Shown here piece after piece: positions 5,363-10,330 of a DNA stretch of 10,330 nt. Position 1 is the stretch's first letter. Every line of letters begins with the position of its first letter. The position numbers were made by a program, and so were the translations under genes. Source of the DNA: an uncultured Bacilli bacterium (lineage in GTDB: Bacteria > Bacillota_I > Bacilli_A > RF39 > UBA660); contig CAKONI010000014.1 in NCBI GenBank assembly GCA_934097105.1, positions 1-10,330 on the forward strand. Reading direction: 5' to 3'. The notes beneath the pieces were generated by a model. It was not told the origin of the DNA. It ran no database searches and was given only the letters and a program-made list of their open reading frames with translations.

Positions 5363-8300
5363 AGTTTTCTTTTAGTTTCACACTTACTAGTTTTGATACG
5401 CCTGATTCTTGCATTGTTATTCCATATAGTGTGCTTGCGTATTCCATTGTTTTCTTTTTGTGGGTTATTATTATTAGTTGTGTTTTTCCTGAGTATTTTT
5501 GGAAGTATTCTCCTACTCTGCTTACGTTTGCTTCGTCTAGGGCGGCTTCGATTTCGTCGAATAGGCAGAATGGTATTTTTTTTATGTTTAGTATTGCAAA
5601 TAATAGGCTTATGGCTGCGAGGGTTTTTTCGCCTCCTGATAGAAGTGATATGCTACTTAGTTTTTTTCCTGGTGGTGTTACGTTGATGTTTATTCCTGTG
5701 TTTAGTGGATCTTCTGGTTTTGTTAGGCTTAATTTTGCTTCTCCGCCTTTAAATAGTTCTTTGAATACTTTGTCAAATTCTATTTCTATTTGTTTATATG
5801 TTTTTATGAATTCGTCTTTCATTACTAGGTCTAGTTCGTCTATTATTTTTAGGAGCGTTACTGTTGCTTCTTCTAGATCGAAGTATTGTTTTTTTAGAAA
5901 TTCATATCTTGTATTTATTCTGTCATATTCTTCGATTGCTGCGGTGTTTACTGGGCCGATTAGTTTTAGTTCTTGTTTGTATTTTTTTACGTTTTCTCTT
6001 GCTTCTTCCTCTTCAATTTCTAGAATGTAGTTTGTTTTGGCTTTTTCGAAAGTCATTTGATATGTTTCGCTTAGTATGTTTAAGAGATTGTCCATTCTTA
6101 TGCTTGTTTTGGAACTTTCTATTTCGCTTTCTTTTAATTGTTGCTCTAGTTTTCTTAAGTGGGAGTTTTCTAGTTTATATGTGGCATTTTTTTCTTCTAG
6201 AATTGCGTGGAGTTCTTCTTTTTGTTTTGTTATTTTTTCTATTTCTTGCTTTAGATTTTCTTTTTGCGATAGAGCGTTGTAGTAGTTATTCATTACTTCT
6301 TCTTGTTCTTTGTTTAGAGTGCTATTTACTACGTTGTTTAGGCTTTCTAGTTCTTGTGATGTTTGGTTATATTTTTCTTTTAAATCTTCTATTTCTAGGT
6401 GTTTTGTTTCTTCTTTTTGTTTTTCTATTACTCTTTCTTTTTCTATTTCTAGATATTTTGCTTTTTTTATTTGTTCTTCGTCTTCGGTTTCTTTTAATTT
6501 TTGTTTTTGGGTTATTATTTCTTTGGTTAGGTTTTCTTTTTGTTTTGTTAATTTTTCTAGTTCGTATTTTTCTGTTATTACTGATGTTGTTTTTATTTTT
6601 CCTCCGGTCATTGATCCTCCGACGTTTATTACTTCGCCGGTTAGGGTTACTATTTTATATCTACTATTTATGATTGTTCTTATTTTGTTTGCTGTATCTA
6701 TATTGTCTACGAGTAAGACGTTTCCTAGTTGGTTTTTTATGATGTTTTGATATTTTTCTTCGTATGTTAGGAGGTTACTCATTATGTCTATGAAGCCGTT
6801 TACATTTTTTAGTTTTTCTTTGGTTTCTATGTCTATGTTTCTTTCTTTTATTACGTTTAATGGGAAGAATGTTACTCTTCCTAGGTTGTTTTCTTTTAGG
6901 TAGTTTATGGCTTTTTTAGCATGTTCTGGGGTGTTTACTACGATGTAGTCTTTGGCTGAGGAAAGTGCAACTGAAAGGGCAAGAGCGTATTCTTCTTCAA
7001 TTTCTATTAGGTTTATGATGGTACTGTGGATGCCTTCTAGTTTGGGGTTTGAGAGTATTTTTTTTACGTTTTGATTCATTCCTGCGCCTTGATCTATGTA
7101 GTCGGTTAGGTATTTTATTTTATATTCTAGATCTGTTACTTTTTTTTGGCATTCTTTTTGTTTATTTTCTAAAAGTTCTTTTTCTTCTTCTTGTTTTTGA
7201 AGATCTTCTTTTTTTAACTTTGCATCGTTTTCTAGGCGTTTTATGTTTGATGTCATGTTATTTAAAATGGTTTCTTCTAGTGATATTTTGTTTTTTAGAA
7301 TTAATTTTTGTTCTTTTAGATTTGTTATGTTTTCATGTACTTTTGTATCTGATGATGAGTATTTTGTTCTTTCTTTTATTATGTTTAGTTTTCCTTTTAG
7401 TGTTTCTGATTTTGTTGTTATGTTTATGTAGTCGTTGTTTTTTTCTGTTAAGTTTTTTTCTAGTTCTAGTAGGTTTGTGTTTATTTTTTCTATTTCTGCA
7501 TCACTATTTGTGCTTTTATTCATTTTGTATGCTATTTCTGTTTCTAGGTTTTTTATTTTTTCTTGTGTTTCGTGGTAGTTGTTGTTTAGGGTTTCTAGAT
7601 CTTTTGCGGTTAGAGCAATTTCTACATTTTTTAGTTTTTCTTCGTAGTCTAAGTATTTTAGTGCTTGTTCTTTTTGTGTTTTTAGGGGTTCTATTTGTGT
7701 TTCTAGTTCCATTATTATGTCTTTTACTCTTACCATGTTTTCGTTTGTTTTGTCTAATTTTCTTAGGGCTTCTTCTTTACGTTTTTTGTATTTTAAAACG
7801 CTGGCGGCTTCTTCGATTATGGCTCTTCTTTCGTAGGGTGTGCTGTTTATTATGTCTGCTACTTCGCCTTGTGATATTATGTTGAAAGCGTATTTTCCTA
7901 TACCGCTGTCTAGGAATAGGTTGTTTATGTCTTTTAGGCGGCATTTTTCGTTGTTTATGTAGTATTCATTTTCTCCGCTTCTGTAGACTTTTCTTGTTAT
8001 TGCTATTTCTGAATATGGTACTTTTAGGTAGGAGTCTGTGTTGTCGAATACTAGTGTTACGGATGCTAAATTTAGTTGTTTCCTACTTTTTGATCCTGAA
8101 AAGATTACGTCTGTCATATTGCCGTCGCCACGTAGTGTTTTTACTGATTGTTCTCCTAGAACCCATTTTACAGCGTCTACTATGTTGCTTTTTCCGCTTC
8201 CGTTGGGGCCTACTATGCAGGTTATGTTTTCGTCTAGTGATAGGTTTATTTTGTCTGCGAATGATTTGAAGCCACTTGTTTTTATTTCTTTTAAATACAT
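5361..8300 (-). CDS. smc: Chromosome partition protein SMC (short-arm form)
   Basis: A 979-residue ATPase of the condensin complex that, with ScpA and ScpB, compacts and separates replicated chromosomes. The N-terminal head has Walker A GPNGSGKSN (31-39) and Q-loop Gln144 (ISQGEV). A coiled coil follows from about 165 to 415, then the hinge (about 417-567) ending in VGGSMTGG (560-567). The return coiled coil runs to about 780 with the conserved IGPVN (781-785). The C-terminal head has signature LLSGGEKTL (886-894), Walker B LFDEIEAALD (913-922) and His947. All catalytic motifs are present, so it is SMC and not Rad50 or RecN. It is about 200 residues shorter than the 1186-residue B. subtilis protein, all missing from the arms. 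It starts at 8300 with AAGG upstream and has its own promoter and terminator. The usual rnc and ftsY neighbours are absent here. Confidence 0.97.
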   Translation of the reverse strand: MYLKEIKTSGFKSFADKINLSLDENITCIVGPNGSGKSNIVDAVKWVLGEQSVKTLRGDGNMTDVIFSGSKSRKQLNLASVTLVFDNTDSYLKVPYSEIAITRKVYRSGENEYYINNEKCRLKDINNLFLDSGIGKYAFNIISQGEVADIINSTPYERRAIIEEAASVLKYKKRKEEALRKLDKTNENMVRVKDIIMELETQIEPLKTQKEQALKYLDYEEKLKNVEIALTAKDLETLNNNYHETQEKIKNLETEIAYKMNKSTNSDAEIEKINTNLLELEKNLTEKNNDYINITTKSETLKGKLNIIKERTKYSSSDTKVHENITNLKEQKLILKNKISLEETILNNMTSNIKRLENDAKLKKEDLQKQEEEKELLENKQKECQKKVTDLEYKIKYLTDYIDQGAGMNQNVKKILSNPKLEGIHSTIINLIEIEEEYALALSVALSSAKDYIVVNTPEHAKKAINYLKENNLGRVTFFPLNVIKERNIDIETKEKLKNVNGFIDIMSNLLTYEEKYQNIIKNQLGNVLLVDNIDTANKIRTIINSRYKIVTLTGEVINVGGSMTGGKIKTTSVITEKYELEKLTKQKENLTKEIITQKQKLKETEDEEQIKKAKYLEIEKERVIEKQKEETKHLEIEDLKEKYNQTSQELESLNNVVNSTLNKEQEEVMNNYYNALSQKENLKQEIEKITKQKEELHAILEEKNATYKLENSHLRKLEQQLKESEIESSKTSIRMDNLLNILSETYQMTFEKAKTNYILEIEEEEARENVKKYKQELKLIGPVNTAAIEEYDRINTRYEFLKKQYFDLEEATVTLLKIIDELDLVMKDEFIKTYKQIEIEFDKVFKELFKGGEAKLSLTKPEDPLNTGININVTPPGKKLSSISLLSGGEKTLAAISLLFAILNIKKIPFCLFDEIEAALDEANVSRVGEYFQKYSGKTQLIIITHKKKTMEYASTLYGITMQESGVSKLVSVKLKEN

Positions 8301-8335
8301 TTTATCTACCTTCGTTCTATTTTTTTCGTATTTTT

Positions 8336-8364
8336 ATTATATCAAATATTAGGGCTTTGGACAA
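8336..8364 (-). promoter_or_regulatory. Promoter of smc
   Basis: On the minus strand TTGTCC (8359-8364), a 17-base spacer and TATAAT (8336-8341) form a good sigma-A promoter 36 bases before the smc ATG. It lies just beyond the glmS terminator, so smc is transcribed on its own. Confidence 0.75.
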
Positions 8365-8385
8365 TTTTTTTGGGTTTTTTTTACG

Positions 8386-8408
8386 AAAAAAAGGACTTTT
8401 TGTCCTTT
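8386..8408 (-). terminator. Terminator of glmS
   Basis: AAAGGAC (8390-8396) and GTCCTTT (8402-8408) form a 7-bp stem with loop TTTTT, followed on the minus strand by a run of seven U (8386-8392). The first arm overlaps two bases of the glmS stop codon (8407-8409). Confidence 0.85.
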
Positions 8409-10179
8409 ATTCTACAGTTACTGATTTGGCTAGGTTTCTTGGTTTGTCGATATCTTCTTTTTTTGCTTTTGCTATTTCGTATGATAGTAGTTGCAGAATT
8501 GTTATGGCCTCTAGCACTATTTGAATTTTGTTTTTGCTTTTTACTTTTATTATGTAGTCGCAGAAAGATGTATTTTCTATTGTTTTTAATATTTCTTCGG
8601 TTGTTATTAGGATAACGTATGCTCCGCGGGCTTTTGTTTCTTTGATGTTGCTTATTGTTTTATCTTTTATGCTTTCATCAGTTACTATTGAGATTACTGG
8701 AGTGTTTTGTTCTATTAGTGAGATTGAGCCGTGTTTTAGTTCTCCGGCTGCATAGGATTCACAGTGGATGTATGAGATTTCTTTTAGTTTTAGGGCGCCT
8801 TCTAAGGATAGATAGTAGTCTAGTTTTCTTCCTATGAAGAAGATGTCTTTTTTATCTTTTAGATTGTCTGCTAGATTTTCTAGGTTTTGCCTATTTATTG
8901 TTTCTTGTATTATGATTGGTAAATTTTTTAGGTTTTCTTTTTCTTCTTGTTTTTTTGATAGGCTGAGCGCTAATAGTTCTAGGACTAGGACTTGGGCTGA
9001 GTAGGCTTTTGTTGTTGCGACTGCTTTTTCTGGTCCTGCTTTTATGTATAGGACTTCATCTGCTTCTCTTGCTATTGATGATCCTACTGTGTTTATTATT
9101 CCTATTGTGTAACTGTTTTCTTCTTTTGCTTTTCTTAGGGCTGCTAGGGTGTCTGCTGTTTCTCCTGATTGGGAGATGAATATTGATATTTTGTTTTCTT
9201 TTATTAAGATATCTGAGTAGCGGTATTCACTTGCTAGATAGACAGTTGTTGGTATTTTTAATAGTTCTTCTAGAAAGTATTTTCCTACTAATCCGGCGTG
9301 ATATGCGCTTCCGCATCCTATTATTTCTATATTTTTTATGTCTTTTAAGTCTTTGTTTATTAGACTTTTTTGGATGTCGTAAGTTTTTAGGATGTTTTGT
9401 AAGACTTCTGGCTCGTCGTTTATTTCTTTTATCATATAGTGTTCGTAGCCATTTTTTCCTTCTTTTGATAGAGATTCTGTGTATGTTTCTATTTTTTTGT
9501 CTATTTTTTCTAGGTTGTCATTAAATATTTCTATTTTATCTTGTGTTAGTACTGCGTATTCGTTTTTGTCTAGTAAAATATATTTATTTGTAAATTCTAG
9601 GACTGCTGGTACGTCTGATGATAGGAAGTTTTCGTTTTCTCCTTTTGCTATGATTAATGGGCTATCTTTTCTCATTGCATAAAGATGCTCATTATCTTTA
9701 TCGAAATAAATTGCAAAAGCGTATGATCCTTTTAGTAGATGGTTTGCCTCTTTTAGGGTTTCTAGTTTGTTATTTGTTTTTTCGTATATATCATTTATTA
9801 GAGCGCAGGCTATTTCTGTATCTGTATTTGATACTGGTTTATAGTTTAACTTATTTTTTATTTCTTCGTAGTTTTCTATTATTCCGTTGTGTACTAATGT
9901 TACTTTTCCTACTTTATGAGGGTGGGCATTTTCTTTGGTTGCGTTTCCGTGGGTTGCCCATCTGGTGTGTCCTATTCCTAGAGTTGATTCTTTTTCTTCT
10001 TGCACCTTTTTTTCTAGATTTTTTATTTTTCCTTCTTCTTTTATTATTTTTATTTTATCATTTTCTAAAAGCGCTATTCCGGCGGAGTCGTATCCTCGGT
10101 ATTCTAGATTTTTTAATCCTTTTATTAGCACTTCTTTGGCCTTTTTATCTTTTCCTATGTATCCTATTATTCCACACAT
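8407..10179 (-). CDS. glmS: Glutamine--fructose-6-phosphate aminotransferase (isomerizing)
   Basis: A 590-residue enzyme that makes glucosamine-6-phosphate from fructose-6-phosphate and glutamine, the first step to UDP-GlcNAc for peptidoglycan. The N-terminal glutaminase begins MCGIIGYIG with nucleophile Cys2, then YRGYDSAGIA (27-36), HTRWATHG (71-78), HNGIIENY (97-104) and SNTDTE (117-122). Two SIS sugar-binding domains follow: GCGSAYHAG (288-296) and SQSGET (336-341) in the first, ESYAAGELKHG (474-484, Glu480) in the second. The conserved tail DKPRNLAKSVTVE ends the protein. Length is near the usual 600. The frame stays open 35 codons upstream, but the ATG at 10177-10179 is certain because Cys2 must follow it and AAAGGAGG lies nine bases before. 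It is monocistronic. No glmS ribozyme is seen upstream. Confidence 0.98.
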   Translation of the reverse strand: MCGIIGYIGKDKKAKEVLIKGLKNLEYRGYDSAGIALLENDKIKIIKEEGKIKNLEKKVQEEKESTLGIGHTRWATHGNATKENAHPHKVGKVTLVHNGIIENYEEIKNKLNYKPVSNTDTEIACALINDIYEKTNNKLETLKEANHLLKGSYAFAIYFDKDNEHLYAMRKDSPLIIAKGENENFLSSDVPAVLEFTNKYILLDKNEYAVLTQDKIEIFNDNLEKIDKKIETYTESLSKEGKNGYEHYMIKEINDEPEVLQNILKTYDIQKSLINKDLKDIKNIEIIGCGSAYHAGLVGKYFLEELLKIPTTVYLASEYRYSDILIKENKISIFISQSGETADTLAALRKAKEENSYTIGIINTVGSSIAREADEVLYIKAGPEKAVATTKAYSAQVLVLELLALSLSKKQEEKENLKNLPIIIQETINRQNLENLADNLKDKKDIFFIGRKLDYYLSLEGALKLKEISYIHCESYAAGELKHGSISLIEQNTPVISIVTDESIKDKTISNIKETKARGAYVILITTEEILKTIENTSFCDYIIKVKSKNKIQIVLEAITILQLLSYEIAKAKKEDIDKPRNLAKSVTVE

Positions 10180-10201
10180 TTTGGTTTTCCTCCTTTTAGT
10201 A

Positions 10202-10231
10202 ATTATATTAAATTTTTGATAAAATATCAAA
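10202..10231 (-). promoter_or_regulatory. glmS promoter with palindrome over the -35 box
   Basis: On the minus strand TTGATA (10225-10230) and TATAAT (10202-10207) are exactly 17 bases apart, a near-consensus promoter. The expected leader is only about 15 to 20 bases, with the Shine-Dalgarno close to the RNA end. A perfect palindrome of 7-bp arms and 3-base centre (10215-10231, TTTGATA/TATCAAA) covers the -35 and most of the spacer and could be an operator. That role is inference. Confidence 0.7.
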
Positions 10232-10258
10232 TTTTTTTGTTTAATAAAAAGCAAGCCT

Positions 10259-10330
10259 TGAACTGCACCCCTTAGAGTAGACACAATTAAAAAAGCAGTT
10301 TAAAGAAAGTGATATAATACACTTCCGAAA
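10259..10330 (+). mobile_element. Terminal end of an IS3-family (IS150-group) insertion sequence, partial
   Basis: From 10259 the plus strand reads TGAACTGCACCCC, then TAGACAC at 10278-10284. I recognise this pattern from terminal inverted repeats of IS150-group elements: it begins with TG, has ACTGCACCCC, and a TAGACA a few bases on. TATAAT at 10313-10318 points into the element, as expected for the promoter of the first transposase frame. The element would extend right of the window. Neither the transposase nor the other end or the target duplication can be seen, so this is a likely but unproven call. Confidence 0.5.

Noticed and set aside
5864..7885. Long plus-strand open frames opposite smc (up to about 280 codons)
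   Set aside because: They are the reverse reading of A-rich smc codons, consist mostly of Leu and Phe, lack ribosome binding sites and show no family motif.
10180..10284. 35-codon N-terminal extension of glmS
   Set aside because: GlmS needs Cys at position 2 after Met removal, and the ribosome site and promoter fit the ATG at 10177-10179. The extension runs across the promoter and into the IS end.
245..10284. Use of TGA as tryptophan (Mollicutes code)
   Set aside because: Three genes end on TGA at the expected family length, and tryptophans checked are TGG.
1..10330. CRISPR array, tRNA or rRNA genes
   Set aside because: No regularly spaced repeats of 23-47 bases and no cloverleaf or rRNA core sequence were found; the CACCA near base 26 lacks a T-arm.

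Overview
This is a strongly AT-rich stretch of a bacterial chromosome. It has good Shine-Dalgarno sites, sigma-A type promoters with 17-bp spacers, short A/T-tailed terminators and genes packed on one strand. TGA is used as a real stop (tag, ogt and the small 5069-5269 gene all end on it), so this is the standard code and not the Mycoplasma/Spiroplasma code. The gene families and style (SMC, GlmS, YtrA-type GntR, ABC-2 exporter with an AbrB-type regulator, DUF1848) suggest a low-GC Bacillota, perhaps a reduced gut lineage of the Bacilli/RF39 or Erysipelotrichia kind. That placement is inference only.

All eleven genes are on the minus strand, so transcription runs from right to left. At the right edge (about 10259-10330) is what looks like the terminal end of an IS3-family (IS150-group) insertion sequence that continues beyond the window. 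It lies 80 bp upstream of glmS (10179-8407), which has its own promoter and terminator. Next comes a monocistronic smc (8300-5361), encoding a condensin subunit with unusually short coiled-coil arms. It is followed by a translationally coupled pair of tiny genes: a holin-like two-helix membrane protein (5269-5069) and a CxxC/CxxCC cysteine-motif protein (5072-4857).

The most unusual locus is 4783-4208. It is one open frame that joins a YtrA-type GntR winged-helix regulator, a middle piece of an ABC ATPase without Walker A, and the last membrane helix of an ABC-2 permease. This looks like a three-gene gntR-ATPase-permease operon collapsed in frame into one gene. Its promoter remains, with three tandem 10-bp repeats laid over it. 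Directly downstream is a complete abrB-like / ABC ATPase / ABC-2 permease operon (4133-2481), whose leader has a different set of three 9-bp repeats.

The left part is a tightly coupled operon, ogt-tag-DUF1848 (2255-245), with ATGA overlaps at both junctions. It joins two DNA-alkylation repair enzymes to a cysteine-rich protein of unknown function. It ends at a bidirectional hairpin terminator (167-208). The first 75 bases hold the terminated 3' end of a plus-strand transcription unit from outside the window.

In several genes the stop codon lies inside the terminator hairpin, which suggests a compact genome. The coding strand appears richer in A and C than in T and G.
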